From: Actinernus sp. WN-2022
Lineage: Eukaryota; Cnidaria; Anthozoa; Actiniaria; Actinernidae
Direction: 5' to 3'
DNA length: 64,000 nucleotides
Assembly: GCA_030867875.1 (NCBI GenBank)
Contig: JAOWCC010000026.1
Span: forward strand, 186,001-250,000
The notes beneath the pieces were generated by a model. It was given only the letters and a program-made list of their open reading frames with translations. It did not search any database and was not told where the DNA came from. Numbering within the stretch: position 1 is the stretch's first letter; each line of letters opens with the position of its first letter. Positions 48,781 through 62,554 of the stretch are shown here, one piece after another. A program made the position numbers and the translations under genes.

Positions 48781-50185
48781 TTTACTTTCATACGTTCGCG
48801 TTCTCTTTAAAACGTACAATTTGGGGTTTTCACGTTGTGTTTTGGCAGAGAACAGTGGACATGTAGGCGACTGCGTGCATTTTCACGTGCAGCTATTGTA
48901 TTTTGTAATTAAGGCTATTATTTTATTCCGTCGTCGTAGATGTTGCCGTCGTGGTTGCTTAAAGTCCCTAATATTTACACTTGATAAAACATATTTACGC
49001 TAGGCTGGATTTGGGTTAGAAAGGCAAATAATTAATTACATTATTCGAAAAGGGAGTTTTTTTTCAAGTACGTACACCACATTACTGGGCTGACACCAAT
49101 CTAATTGATATAAAATAACCCCGTATCCCATGTACGATGAAACTTTGAAATATCTTAATACATATTGAACTGCATTGAAACTGTCATTATTAACGAATAA
49201 TGTTAAGTAATAGTCTTGCTAAGAACTAGGCAGTCCAACGGCAAGGAATGCAGAAAGGTGCTAATTGTAGTATTGTTCAATCGTTCGCCTCATTGGCTTA
49301 GACATCTATCAAAACTTGAAGAAGAATATTATTTTCTCTCATTTTTTAAACAGATTGAGTTGCACAATATGACGAAACTTCAATGAGGGGAACATTTAAA
49401 AGTGAACCTATTCTTGGTTATTATTTTGGACTTTTCTGAATGAACGAAATGTTTTCACACAAAAGGAAAGTCATTTAAAAACACATTTTTCAGTGGATTT
49501 GATTTCAAAATATTTTTAATTTAGTTAAAGGTTGATGTAAACAGTGTGATGTAAACAGTGTGAAATAAAAAGACTTGAACTTGTGTGCTCAATATGAAAA
49601 ACAGAAAATTCGTGTGCCAGAAGACTATTGTCGCTGAACAATTTTTTTTTCTAGTTTTATTACACGCATCGTTTTTTTGGAATAATAGTTTTAACAGCAC
49701 CCAATGTTAATAAACATGTGATGTTGGTTTGACCATTCAGATCATGATCATACGCATCGAAATAAAAGTGTTGTTTTTTCATATTGAGGGACACGTAATC
49801 TGTTTTCTTAAAATGGCTTTTTTCCGTGGCCTTTTTATCAAATATTCATAGCATTATGAAAATGATTATTATTCCCTGCAGGCGTTCACATTAAATAAAT
49901 AATTTATAATACCTGATAGCATGAAAATTTAGAATTTCTGTCAGATAGTAGTATTATAGATTTTAGATATTTTCGACTTACTAACCTTCTCCATGTTTAT
50001 ATATTAACTTTTCGCAACAAAGTCAAGAGTATGATTTATGTCCATTTTAGAAACAATAACCGTGTTTCCTTTGCGCCGACTGCCCTATTTATATTATATG
50101 AACATCGTGCTTCCGTTTTCCAGAAAACTGAGACTCGAATACAATGTTGTACGATAAATTTATCTTCATCTGGTTCCTCCCAGGC
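48781..50185. other. Intergenic stretch, no gene recognised
   Basis: AT-rich with short spurious frames only. Confidence 0.5.
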
Positions 50186-50191
50186 CTTAAA

Positions 50192-51689
50192 AGGGCCGTC
50201 TCACCCACAGTGCTTAGTGTGCTTTTGTTATTGTTTATATCCGGGACTTTGACCCCTTGTTCACGGCGGGAACCTCACGAACTAAGCGTATTCTTTATGT
50301 TGGTGACATGATAATTTTGATTTGAACATGGATGACCTTGATGAAACTAATAGTACCTTAGAAGTTGAATGTGAAGTCAACAAAGTGTTATACAGCAGTA
50401 CTTGGCTGTACTATAACATTTGCCGCTCACCCGTCGCTGCTATAAACAGAGAACACTCTCTCCGGGTAATCACTATTATAATTATGAAAGCGAGAGGTTT
50501 CTCTGGGGTTTCTCTCCTCGGTTATATGTTTACTTGCATGCAGACAGAGAGAGAGAGAGAGATCTGCTAGCAGGCAATCTCGTTGCTGGCAGTAGCAGAG
50601 AACCAGTTCAAGATAGAACAGTGAACGAATTACAGCTCGTTCCAATGCCGGGAAATTATTATCTCGGCGGCTCTGTTGTCAAATTTCGTGCGAGTATAAA
50701 CTGTGCGAAAGCCCTTCGAAACCAGAGAGAGAGACCTGTTTCCACAAGTTAAACGCCGAAGCCCTCAAAATAAATTTAGGAAATTGCTCAATTCTTTTCG
50801 GGTCGACCAAGCGGAGTTTCGCTGCCTATAATATTTTGTTGACTATAATATTTACCGCTCACCCGTCGCTTCCGAACCCTGTCATCAGTACTATAAACAG
50901 AGAATACTAACAACTATGAAAAGAGGTTTCTCCCCTCGGTTTTATTTTTCCCTACAGAGAGAGATCATCTGCTAGCAGGCAATCTCGTTGCTGGTGCCAG
51001 AGAACCAGTTCAAGAGAGAACAGTGAACGAATAACAGTTCGCTTGAATAGGAAATTATTATCATGCAGTCTCGGCGGCTTTGTTTGTCAACTTTCGTGCG
51101 AGTATAAACTTCAAATGATCAACCCGGTGAATCCGAAAATCTCGGAAAATCATTGTCTAAAAACCCGAATTCCGCCCTTCGAAACCAGAGAGAGACCTGT
51201 TTCCACAAGCCCTGAAAATGATTTTAGGAAACTGTTCTTCAAGTGGAGTTTTGTTGCAGATTGTAGTCACGTAAGCCAGTCACGGTGTTCGGCAAAAACC
51301 CAAATCGGCTCCAACTAAGCGCTAATATATCTTTACATATAAAGATTAATGGTCAGAATAGCTTCTCCATGTTGAAGGTGGAAATCGTGGACACAAAGGG
51401 ACAATTATTTCCTTTCGTTGAGGACGAACGAGACTGGCATCCATCAGAGGACTACGGCCACCTGAAATTTGCATGACCAAATAATTTAAAACACTTAAAT
51501 AAGAGGCTCAATACGAAGTGCAATAAAAAAGGTTCAACCTAGTATGATTTTTTTGACGATAGCTGGAAGGATGGCAGAGATGTAGAGAAGATTAAAACCA
51601 CTACCATAAAACTCTGGATTTCGATGGCATCGAAAATGGCCGCTATGCTATGTGAGCGCGCTAAGCACTGTGGGTGAGACGGCCCCTCT
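50192..51689. mobile_element. TIR-bounded non-autonomous element, 1.5 kb
   Basis: Ends GGGCCGTCTCACCCACAGTG and its complement, about 27 bp in all. No transposase inside. The interior holds two diverged direct copies of a block of about 400 bp, at roughly 50400-50760 and 50850-51230, each with AGAGAGAGA runs and CTGCTAGCAGGCAATCTCGT. Confidence 0.5.
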
Positions 51690-52083
51690 AATGTTTGAAA
51701 TAGCAAATAGCAGGTGGAAGACAAAATTAGCAATTCAAAATAAAGAAGATATATATACAATTTTGGGTAGGAGGAAGGAAAAGGGAGGTGGGGAAATAGA
51801 GCAAGGGTAGAGTATGCGGGGCACTTTTGTGGTAGGTAAGGAGTGTAAGGAAATAAAGGAATTAAAGGAATGAAAATAAAGTGAAATTAAAGAAATACGT
51901 AAATAAATCTACTAAATAAATAGATTAATTAATTAATAAATTAATTAATTATTATATATATATAACTCAATAAATAAATAAGTAAATAAATAAATGTAAA
52001 TGATGATAAAAAGTTAATATAAATAAATGTGAAAAGGAAGATGAGGCGAGGGGATGAAACGTGTTGACAAATGGACTAACCAA

Positions 52084-52935
52084 AGGAAAAATAGAATAAA
52101 AAAGGAAGGGGAAAACTGATTGATATGGAAATACAAATGTAATGGAAAAATAGATATGAAAAATAATGAAAAAGCACAAATAGAATAAATTGGAATAAGG
52201 GAAAACCCAGTGTAGAAAAAGGAAGTGTATATAAATAGTTAATAAAATACACATGTATAAAAATATATATAATTAAATTAATGCAGACAGATTCTCTTTT
52301 TCTTAATCAACAACAAACAGTCATGAAAGTTAACATTTGTTCAAATTAATAATTTACTCAAATGGGCTGCAAGGAAGGCGAGAAATGGTAATTCAAAGTT
52401 TAACATTCAACAAAAGAGCCTAATATTGTTCCCATACTAGGATTTAAGCGTCGGTTTCTGACCATCGTTAAGCAATTGGTAGAAATTACTCATACGAAAA
52501 AATGCATACTAAAAATAGAATAAAAAAGAGAAGGGGAAAACTGATTGATATGGAAATACAAATGTAATGGCAAAATATATATTAAAAATAATGAAAAAGC
52601 ACAAATAGAATAAATTGGAATAAGGAAAAACCCAGTATAGAAAAAAGAAGTGTATATAAATAGATAAAAACATTATACATGTATAAAAATATATATAATT
52701 AAACTAATGCAGCCAGATTCTCTTTTTCTTAATCAACAACAAACAGTCATGAAAGTTAACATTTGTTCAAATTAATAATTTACTTAAATGGGCTGCAAGG
52801 AAGGCGAGAAATGGAAATTCAAAGTTTAACATTCAGCAAAAGAGCCTAATGTTGTTCCCATAGTAGGATTTAAGCATCGGCTTCTGCCCATTGTTAAGTA
52901 ATTGGTAGAAATTACTCATACGAAAAAAATGCATT
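52084..52935 (+). repeat. Tandem duplication, two units of about 425 bp
   Basis: 52084-52507 and 52508-52935 are near copies, sharing AAACTGATTGATATGGAAAT, TTCTTAATCAACAACAAACA and GGGCTGCAAGGAAGGCGAGA. Non-coding and AT-rich. Confidence 0.75.
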
Positions 52936-55640
52936 GTTTGCCGAAATGGAATTTATTGATACGATTCCTCTAGTTTAAAGTAAAGTAAGTAAAGGTATTC
53001 GTTTCAGTATAGCGCAAATTCTATATGTGGTAGATAAAATATGAGCGAACGATCTTTATGGTCATAAACATCGGACGCGAATATTTTATCGTGCTTGTGA
53101 AATGAAACAATAATTGGAATGCACATTATTGTTATGTGATTCTGTGTTATTCTAATTATGGAACTTGAAATGACCATGTATGTCCCATAGGAGTTACAGA
53201 TCTTTATCAAAAGTTATGCATACTTATTAGCTGAGTACGAAATCTTTATCAAAAGTTAATTTACTCATGAATAATTTTATTGGAATTTACAGTACTGTGC
53301 CTGTCATCTGAATACTGAGCTGGGATTGGTTTCACCCTCATTAATTATTCATGAATTTTACAAGAATATATTGAAATGCGCTTCACAAGGTTATTTTTGT
53401 GATACGGACTGCTACTGTGGCGCAATGTGCTGCCGTGCAGTTTACAATCATCAGTGATTGTTACCTCAGAATACCTGGATCTTGGGTCGGGAGACAATCC
53501 CCTAGAGAATGGACAGAACATTAAAACGTATTTACTCTACTAAATTACTCGGTGTCTGTCTGAACGAGAATCTACAATGAATATCTCATTTCGTAAACGT
53601 TTTTCAAAGAAAACTCGTTTATACTCTACAGTTACCTGGCTCTTTATAATCATTGTTAGCTAGAGTAGTCAATTTTATATTTTAAAGCGTACTCTAAGAA
53701 TTTTAAAAGCAAATATAACGAGGCCACAAAAAAGGCCAACAAAAAAGACAGTTGTGAGGCATGACATGTTTTCTAAAATCTTATAGATGAAGGTTTTAAA
53801 AGTTTGCCTCTTTTCATATCAATTTTATTAAGTCCAGTTGCACGCCTTATTGCCATCTGTTAGCTTCATACACCTCCGTAACAATATATTTTAATCTTTC
53901 GAAAGCCTTTTACCCTCTGTGTATTTAATGTAGTCAGTGTAATACACCATGTCAGAGGGTGTTTATGCTGGAAACAAATTATGATCTAGATAGGGCTATG
54001 TGGAAGATTACTCACCTCATTTGTTAGCGATATTACTAGATTAATTGTAATTAACACACGCACTCCGTTAGGGAACTAATGGACGTTAAGTATTGAACCA
54101 AACCTCCCTTGCTTTCGTGTGCTGCATTACGAGTAATAGCCTCTACCTCTACTAGTGGTATGACGTGTTTGATGTGCTGTCTCTAATATATATATATATA
54201 TACCATAAAGTGAAAATAGGAAACCGTAGAAAACTGAACATGGGATTGGCGGTGAAAGGCGTTATGAGACTTCAAAACAGAATGATATTCATTTTGTATA
54301 AAATAGGTCAGTACTAGTTTCTAAATTTTTGGGCCATGTATCAATTAGATAGCAAGCATATTTTAGAAATATTTAACATGAAGTAACTGGTGAAAAAGGG
54401 AAAGCAATGCGGTACTCCATGATGACAAACGGTTCGTAAATTACAAAAATTAAAAATGCATATCCAAGCACTGGTCAGCATATATCTCAACAGACGTTTT
54501 CCAAACAATATAGCCAAGACCCTATCTCACATCGGAAATTATCAAGAGGCATTTAACTTTAACAATAAAGGGACATAAAAGATTCACAACAACAAAGTGA
54601 TAAAAGTTATATTCCATGTAATAGTAAGAATATTCTTACCTGAGAAATGAGTAGAACCAGTCAAGTTTCAGATATATCGGGTACACGATGGGTGTGTTTG
54701 TGAGTGTGTCTGCACTTATATTAGCACAGTGCTGTCAATTCTTGATTGACAGCTGATTCCTGTAATAAAGCAATCGACAAGATGTTTATCAAAGGTGACG
54801 TGTGTTGTTAATATATGTCTTTTTTGCCCCAAAGAGATATATGGCGGTGAAGGTTAAGAAAAATTGTTCGTATCTTCTACTTTGAGAGAAGGAACATTAG
54901 GATAATAAGTTACTTTGAAGTTACTTTCGCCTTTAATGAGATCTATGTCATACTAAATTACTCTATAGCAAGTGCTGCCTTTGACAAATAATATGTTGCG
55001 CGATCCGGGCGGATCCAGCTGGCATCAGCATAAACAAGACAATGGCATTGGTAAACTCGTCATCCGATTGGCTACTTGACGGCCGACTAGTGAAATTACA
55101 CTCTCTTGGAGACATTCTGCGACATTTTTTCTTAACTTTTAGTCGATGGTTAAGTTGACAAGAACAGTTGGCCTAGTTTTTTAATTCATAATCTTTTTAT
55201 TTTCAACATTTTAACAATTTCACAATTATACAATTTGACAAACATCTACAAGATACATTTTTGTCATTTTTTTACAACACTACACTACAATAATATTATC
55301 TCCATACACTTGTTAAGAAAAGGGATCTTATGATTTTAGACAAAATTATACTTTAGGAGAAACATAATAAATTAACAAGTTCTAGTTTAGCCCACGCAAA
55401 TTTGAGTTACTTTAATTAAAACGATATTTTGTTAAATTGGTTTGGAACACGAGCCTCTATTTACTAAGATCCATTGACAACATTGAATAGAACTCATTTT
55501 CCAATAACTTGTGTTTATTACAGGGAACTAATTAAGTATTGATCATATCTTAAGCTATCGATACCAAGCGATCCCGACAACAAGGCAATACGATTTGAGT
55601 ATTTCTAATTACAGTTCCGTACCTCGAAAGGTACCAAACC
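52936..55640. other. Intergenic stretch with a possible decayed SINE
   Basis: No gene. At 53400-53520 short matches (GCCGTGCAGTTTACAA, GACAATCCCCTA) resemble the SINE body at 34960-35030. A TA microsatellite lies near 54190. Confidence 0.4.
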
Positions 55641-55682
55641 CATTGGACTTTCGATCAATGCAAATTAGTTACTAACTTCAAG

Positions 55683-56417
55683 TTGGATTTCTACGGAAAA
55701 TGTCTAAAGACTCGTATAATTAGAGATATGAAGGGACACATAAGTACAATAGGTTTTCAGAATACAATAAGCAATCTCACAATATCAGGTTCGATAGGTG
55801 ATTTTCAATTAACTTTCTTGGTAGATACAGGCGCAGCTGTTACAGTTATTGGTAAAGACACATGGCAGCAAATTCCCGAACTAAGTAAACACCCACCGGA
55901 AGTTTCAACTTTGAATATACTCCGGTCGGTCAGTGGACAAGATATTCCTGTTTTAGGACAAATTTTAGTTCCATTCACTATTGATAACAGAACATATCCT
56001 TTCTTAGTCTATGTAGCTGACAAAGACTTATACGATGTCATTCTCGGAAAAGATTTCTTAGAACATTATCAAGCGATAATTGACTTAAAGAACCACACTC
56101 TTGATATGCCACCCACTAAGATACACAATCCAATTAATCCTAGCCAGGTAGAACAATGTACTATCCGCGCGTTAGAAACGTTTGTGTTACCGCCGCGCAC
56201 AGGAGCCCTTGTTATTGCTAACTTATCACAACAATTTCCCTCGGGGAATACAGGACTAATTGAACCAAAACGATTTTTAGCCGAACAATACAATATATGC
56301 GGTGCTTCGATTCTAGTTACAATATCGGAAACTAGCACCGGTACGCCTTTTGAATCCCACAAATGCACCGGTTACGATCTATACACGTTCAACTTCACAC
56401 CCATACCGCACAGTTGA
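55683..56417 (+). pseudogene. Chromodomain gypsy element: aspartic protease region
   Basis: 244-aa frame with the retropepsin motif FLVDTGAAVTVIG (about residue 43) and a downstream strand LYDVILGKDFLEHY. It continues into RT in a different frame near 56400. No gag is recognised upstream. Confidence 0.7.
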
Positions 56418-56975
56418 CAAGCTGCGAGACAAGGTTGAAACACACGTGCAAGACATGTTAGAGAGAGGCATTATCCAATACCCGGTTAGCCCTTGGGCCT
56501 GTCCTGTTATACTCGTGAAAAAATCTGACGGCTCAGATAGATTCTGCGTTGACTACAAAAGGCTAAATTCGGTAACTGTTAGGATTCACACACACTACCT
56601 TTAATTGCTCTCGCATTAGATTCCCTCGGGGGAGCCAAATACATTTCAAGCATGGATCCGATGTCCGGTTATTGGCAAGTCCAATTAGATGAAGCCACTA
56701 GGAACAATTCCGCTTTTATTACATACGGCGGATTATGTGAATTTAAAGTTATGCCTTTCGAACTTTGCAATGCTCCTGCCACCTTTCAACGGCTAATGGA
56801 GAGCGTTTTACAATCTCTGAACATTGTGTTATTGTGTTATTTAGACGATATCATAGTCTTTTCACCTACATTCACTCAACACCTCACCGACCTTACTGAG
56901 GTTTTACAACGGTTACCACATGCTAACATTAGACTGAAACCTAGTAATGTCGATTTGCATCTACCGAGGTAGATT
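56390..56975 (+). pseudogene. Chromodomain gypsy element: reverse transcriptase
   Basis: Two frames with a break near 56600 carry SPWACPVILVKKSDGSDRFC, then SMDPMSGYWQVQLDE, then the catalytic LLCYLDDIIVFSPT. The next frame change is at about 56970. Fingers, palm and connection are all present but out of frame with one another. Confidence 0.75.
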
Positions 56976-57031
56976 ATCTAGGACATGTATCTCTAAGGAT
57001 TTCATTAGACCAAATCCTAATAAAATTTCGC

Positions 57032-57481
57032 GTGGTTTCTGAATTCCTCGTGCCAAAGAATCTCAAGGGCGTACGAAGTTTCCTAGGTTTAGCAAATTAT
57101 TACCGCCGTTTTGTTCGTGATTTCGCTAAACTCGCACAGCCATTGAACCAGCTAACTCGCAAGGATGTTCAATTCAAATGGACAACCGACTTCCAGAGCG
57201 CTTTTGATCTATTAAAGCGCGCATTGGTAAGTGCTCCAATGCTGGCATATCCAGATTTTCAGCAACCAGGAGATGGAGATGTACCAGGAGTGGCTATTGA
57301 CCAAGTCCAGGACCTACAAAAGAGAGATTCAGCCCTTTATCCTATCATCCAGTATTTAAAGGGTGATATTTTACCTGAAAATGACGAAATAGCAAGGAAA
57401 ATAATACTCGAGTCTGCAGAGTATATTTTTGATGACAATGGACTGCTTTATCATTTGTTTAAACCAACTGGGAGTAGATGA
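57032..57481 (+). pseudogene. Chromodomain gypsy element: RT connection with deleted RNase H
   Basis: Contains KGVRSFLGLANYYRRFVRDF and then, within a few residues of MLAYPDFQQ, text normally found after RNase H. The RNase H core is therefore missing, an internal deletion at about 57260-57285. A stop interrupts at 57481. Confidence 0.65.
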
Positions 57482-58446
57482 AAGGACATTCACGCACACT
57501 TAGTCATTCCGAAAACTTTACAATTTGAAGTATTAGTTGCTACGCATGCCAGCCCACTTGCGGGACACTTAGGCATTCATAAAACGTATGAGAAAGTGAG
57601 AGAACGTTATTTTTGGAAGGGTATGTTTAGAGATTGCGAGACGTGGGTCCAGTCGTGTGTAGATTGTTCAATGAAGAAGAATCCTAAAACAATACGAAAT
57701 GCACCGATTTTACCCATTCCAGTCGAATCAGCATTCGAACGAGTAGCTGTGGATTATTTAGGACCTTTTCCTGTGACTAATTCAGGAAATAGACACATAG
57801 TCGTCTTCACGGACTATCTAACAAGATGGCCTGAAGCTTTTCCAGTACCTTCTATAGAAGCAGCCAAAATTGCTAGACTTTTAATAGACGAAATGGTTTG
57901 TAGACACGGCGCTCCTAGAACCTTGCTGTCTGATCGAGGCAAGAATTTCTTATGGAAACTCATTAAAGAAGTGTGCTTTATGTTAAACACAAACAAAATC
58001 AACACTTCCTCGTACCACCCGCAAACGAACGGGCCAGTCGAAAGTTTTAATGGGTCCTCGCCCACTACTTATCTATGTACGTAAGTAAAGACCAAAGAGA
58101 TTGGGACCATTTCATCCCCTCGGTTCTTTCCGGGTATAGGTCATCTTTAAGTGTAGCCACATGTGAAAGCCCGTTCTATTTACTCTACGGTAGAGAACCT
58201 AGGTTATCAATAGATGTCTCTCTTTTGCCTCCAACGAATCTGTCACGCTCCGTAGCGGAACACCGCAAAAGAATTGTACAAAATATTGAAATAGCACATG
58301 AGCTCGCTAGAACTAATATTCCATTAGCACAGGAAGTAATGAAGGAACAACACGACTGTCATGCTCGTACTCCAACCTTTCAAGAAGGTGACCGAATTTG
58401 GGTATTTACGTATACGCCAAGTCCTGCACCGGGCCATATCGTATAG
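57482..58446 (+). pseudogene. Chromodomain gypsy element: integrase
   Basis: H-H-C-C finger (HLGIHKTYEKVRERYFW ... CVDC) followed by D (VAVDYLGPFPV), D (TLLSDRGKNF) and E (NGPVESFNG). A frame change falls at about 58080. Confidence 0.75.
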
Positions 58447-58991
58447 TTGAGAAACTTTCCTCAGTTCACTTTGCTATTCGCACATGTGACAACAGGCGCA
58501 TTTCTGCTATTATTCACGCCAATAGATTGAAACCATATTTTGACCCTGGTCAAAAACCGCTACAGGCCCCCGCTGAAACCGACTGTTCCGAACATCACTG
58601 CCTATGCGAAGATGAATTACCTTTCGATAGTTTTGAGAATGAGTCTGTCATGGACCAACCAACTGTAGAAGCGCAAGAGATCCCCAACGAGGTACCACCG
58701 AAAGTACATCAGGCGCAGCGAAATCAGGCCGACATTCAAGTCGAAGTTTCGACAGATACAAATACTAATCAAATACAAACTGTTGTACAACCAGCGGAAC
58801 ACGAAGCGACCAATAACGCTATTTTTCAAACAGAAAAGCTTCTTAAGAAAAGAGACAGGAAGGCAAAACCGCAATATCTAGTAAAATGGTTTGGATACCC
58901 ACCTAAGGATGCTACATGGGAACCCCTAGAAAACATACTAGATCCTTGGCTTATCGACGAATACGATAAATCCCTTGCGCCTGATCAGTAA
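58398..58991 (+). pseudogene. Chromodomain gypsy element: integrase C-terminus and chromodomain
   Basis: 197-aa frame. After an acidic linker, residues about 150-190 ([20 protein letters not shown]) form a chromodomain with the usual aromatic positions. Such domains steer integration toward marked chromatin. The element is inactive because of the upstream frame breaks. Confidence 0.75.
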
Positions 58992-59139
58992 TATCCAACT
59001 AACTCATCGCAACTTAGGTAATGTAGTTTTCTCTTTTTATCAATTAGGCCAACAGCCGAGATTGTACCTTTAGATGAATTCTGCTCGGACTGCAGTGGTC
59101 CCTTAACCGATTCAACCACTAACGTGTAAGAACACCGAA

Positions 59140-59660
59140 ATGCTATGGTCAACCCCTAACCTTGTTCCTCCTATCACTTCCAGCAGTATGACTAGCCCTA
59201 ACAATGAATGCCATATATGTGCAACAATCACGCCTACACCCCTCACGCCCCATTCTGTAGACAGGCTCTCGTCCCACTACGCCAATCGGATGTTAGCCAA
59301 GGTAGGGCACAGCGCTACATTTACATTTTCCAAGAGCTTCCTTTACAGCCACTTCATCAATACCCAGCCCTCACCGACCATCAGAATCACCACCACCACC
59401 ACCATCATTGTCATCACAACTTCGTCGGGGCCCTACTACCAGCACCGGACAGCCGACCTAGATTTATTCCCCGCCGCCCTAGCGATAGCAACGAGGAATA
59501 CGACAATCGTCCTTTCCGGCCTCTGGCAGGTGTACCACCACGGACACAACAAACCTTCCAACCACGTCGATCTCCCATTGATTGGGCGGAAGTGAGGCGG
59601 ACACCGCCCGCCCATTTGCGACGGCCACAAGGAGAAATACTCCCTAATGGATGACCCGGT
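59140..59660 (+). other. Open but unassigned sequence after the gypsy element
   Basis: Two overlapping frames of about 150 aa, one threonine-rich and one with a run of eight histidines from a CAC/CAT-type microsatellite near 59390. Composition suggests a repeat-driven open frame, possibly the 3' part of the retroelement. I would not call a gene. Confidence 0.35.
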
Positions 59661-60221
59661 TAGAGATCAAACATGAACTGAGGTCTTAACCCTCCATGAA
59701 CTGATAAAACAAACATTATAAAAGAACTATAGTATCTCAATCTTTAACAATATTTACAAGCGTGTACACTACATAATAGTGTAATAATTAATTATTATAA
59801 CGATACGGTAGTCAACCAATTCATTCAAGTATATATTATTATTCAACCATTATTCTTTATGAAATTTAGGATCACGCAAGGACGTCAAAAGGTATTTATT
59901 TCTTTTACTTCTCTAACCTTACACTTGCTTGTGTTATCCAACATTTCCATTGTAGCTATGATATTGATTCACAAGTATTTAATCTCTAATCAACAACAAC
60001 AAATAACGTAATTGTACAACGTTTTACTATTTCGCAACAGCTAAATAGATTTATCTTCTTAGAGGTTACATGTAATAGAAAAAAAATGTTACTATACTTT
60101 CTTTGTCGCGGAGCTCGAGGCTGCTTCAGTACACCATACACAATATACATATAATTGTTACAAGGCCATGTTGAATGCTATTTTTACAATACAATTTAGG
60201 TAGGTTTCTATTTGACTTTGT

Positions 60222-61260
60222 TTAAAGATAGTCGATCCAAGCATTAAAACACTCTGTATAAAATTTAGGGAGTCTGGCTGGTAATATTTCCTGAGAATAG
60301 TTGCAATTCAATAGAAATGGACCCCCACTTTGCATTATATAATGACGTAGAATAGTATTCCTTAAACATGGGTAATCTTCCGTGAATCTTTTCCAAAAAA
60401 ATGTATCCTTTGAGATCGTATTAGGCATTCTGATACCTCCCTCGTTATACTCATTAATTATTGCTAATCGTTTTACTTTGTCTTTTTCCATTCCAAAGAA
60501 ATTCATGCATAATAATGTTGACTTCCTTGCAGATATCTTTATCAAAACAAACTATTGTAGCTCGGTATGTTAATTTTGATATAACAAAGGTTTTAAGAAT
60601 TTGAACTTTTCCGTACACTGTTAAATTTCTCCATCTCCAAACATTTACCACTTCTAATCGAATCAAAATGGAACTCCTACCTTTTTTTGTAATCGTAAGT
60701 GAAATAAACTCCTAATATTTTCATGGGTTCATCTACTTTCTTAAGCAGGAGGTCTTCCTTCGGACCATGACGGCTTTGGCCTAACCACATGGCCTCCGTT
60801 TTTTCTTTATCAACCTTTAAGCCAGATACGTGTTCAAATTGTAACAATGATTCTACCAAATGCTTTATTGTCAGGTAGAAAAACTGTCAGGTTATCCGCA
60901 AAAATTATTGGCTTGGCCTCCTGGTCTGAAAGTTGAAGTCCGTTAATTTTTTCATTGTTTCTTATCTGAGAAACCAAGGTCTCTAACGGATCTCTTTGTC
61001 GGACACCGCTTTCCACTTTGAAAAAAAGCAGTACAAGTACCATTGTTCATCACACAGCTAGATAAATTAGTATCCAACGAATGAAGGAAAGGGCTAAAAT
61101 TGAAATGCTTTAGAGCTTTAATCAAGTAATTTCTGTTTAACGAATCGAAGGCTTTTTGAAAACCAATTGCTTCCAAAAGGCCCGAAATATTTTCATTTTC
61201 AGTGAACTCTATGATGTCATCAATCGATCCTACCACATCGTAAATTGATCGGCGTTTCAC
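60222..61260 (-). pseudogene. L1/Tx1-like LINE RT fragments
   Basis: On the minus strand in order: GFQKAFDSLNRNYLIKALKH, SGVRQRDPLETLVSQI, PIIFADNLTVFLPDN (catalytic FADD changed to FADN), SGLKVDKEKTEAMWLG, and NLTVYGKVQILKTFVISKL. Frames are broken and an acidic catalytic residue is lost, so it is dead. Confidence 0.75.
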
Positions 61261-61309
61261 ATGAGTAAGCGTGCTGATCCTGATGAATAATATCCGAAGA
61301 CGAAGGGCT

Positions 61310-62490
61310 GTATTACCGCTAAATGTAATAACGCCAGCAAATGTAATACTAACAGTAAATGTAATAACAATCAACCGTAAATGTAATACTAACCGCAAAT
61401 GTAATAAAAAGCTAACCGTAAATGTAATAAAAATCAACCGGAAATGTAATAACACTTTGGAATCAGAAAAGTACACAACGTTCCCAAATATAAGACAAAT
61501 ATCCGAAGTCAATCAAATTTGTGACGTCATCAACCACGTGACTTTATAAGCAATCGCTTATAATTCGCTTAGAATAAACAAATCAAACAAACTTGTATGC
61601 AACATTACCCAACACAAGACAAACATATTCAGACCACAATCAAGTGGAGTGACGTCCTCAATCACGTGACTTCATAAGGAATCGCTTAGGGATGAACAAT
61701 AAAACAACCAAATTTGTTAGCAACGTTCTTCAATTCAAGACAAGCATCAAATATCAATCACATGACGTTTTCCATCGCGAGTATGATGCTGTTTAAAGCG
61801 TCTTGTTTTAATTTCAAGGTTCCTTTTACGTCAAGCATTTTCTAAATAATCACTTTAAACTCACTTGAGCAAAGCGTTCCTCGACAGAAGGCAAACATTT
61901 GATATGCGTCGAATTGTGTGACGCCATAATCAACGTTTTGCTGGACGAGTGTGATGCTGTACAGCTCGATGTCCATAACACGATTTCACAGCAGTTTTAC
62001 AAATCGTACTTTTATTATGTGGGTTATACAAACTATGAACGCTACCAAGTAATTGCATGCCTCTTTAATAACAATACCGAATAAGGTAAATCACAAAACG
62101 AGAGCCTTATGTCCCATCGAGACATAAGAGGTTAAGTAACAAAGTACAACACAAAAGACACTATCCTGGACAATAGCCTATCTACTTATAGCTTGTTAAT
62201 CTGATTCATGATGATTCTGTGATTATTTTGTCCTTGAAACAATTATGCAAACCTTGAAAATGAACTATAAATGCAGTTTTGTAATACAAGTACTACTGAA
62301 CAAAATCATCACTCTATTGGCAACAATTGATCCTCTTTCGCTAAATATAGCAAATTATATAAATAAACCATGGCCTATAACAACCCGCCCACTCAAATTT
62401 ACCTTTCCTTTCTTTTCCATTTTATGTGCCGTACGCACACCCTGTATCACCCGGATATGTAATAATCAACAGGAAATGTAATAACACTAC
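61310..62490. repeat. Region bounded by short AAATGTAATAA repeats
   Basis: Seven or more copies of AAATGTAATAA or a close variant at 61316-61452 in tandem-like spacing, and two more at 62456-62488. The interior is non-coding. It separates LINE pieces on opposite strands. Probably a DNA transposon with subterminal repeats; ends not resolved. Confidence 0.45.
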
Positions 62491-62554
62491 TTGGTCGAGG
62501 TAGCGTTATCAATCACTCTAGCAGTGAACAAACAACACCTACCCTGAATTAACA

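Noticed and set aside
51967..52254. 95-aa phenylalanine-rich open frame
   Set aside because: Antisense of an A-rich tandem duplication; composition only.
59208..59654. Histidine-run protein
   Set aside because: The histidines come from a microsatellite and the overlapping frame is equally open.
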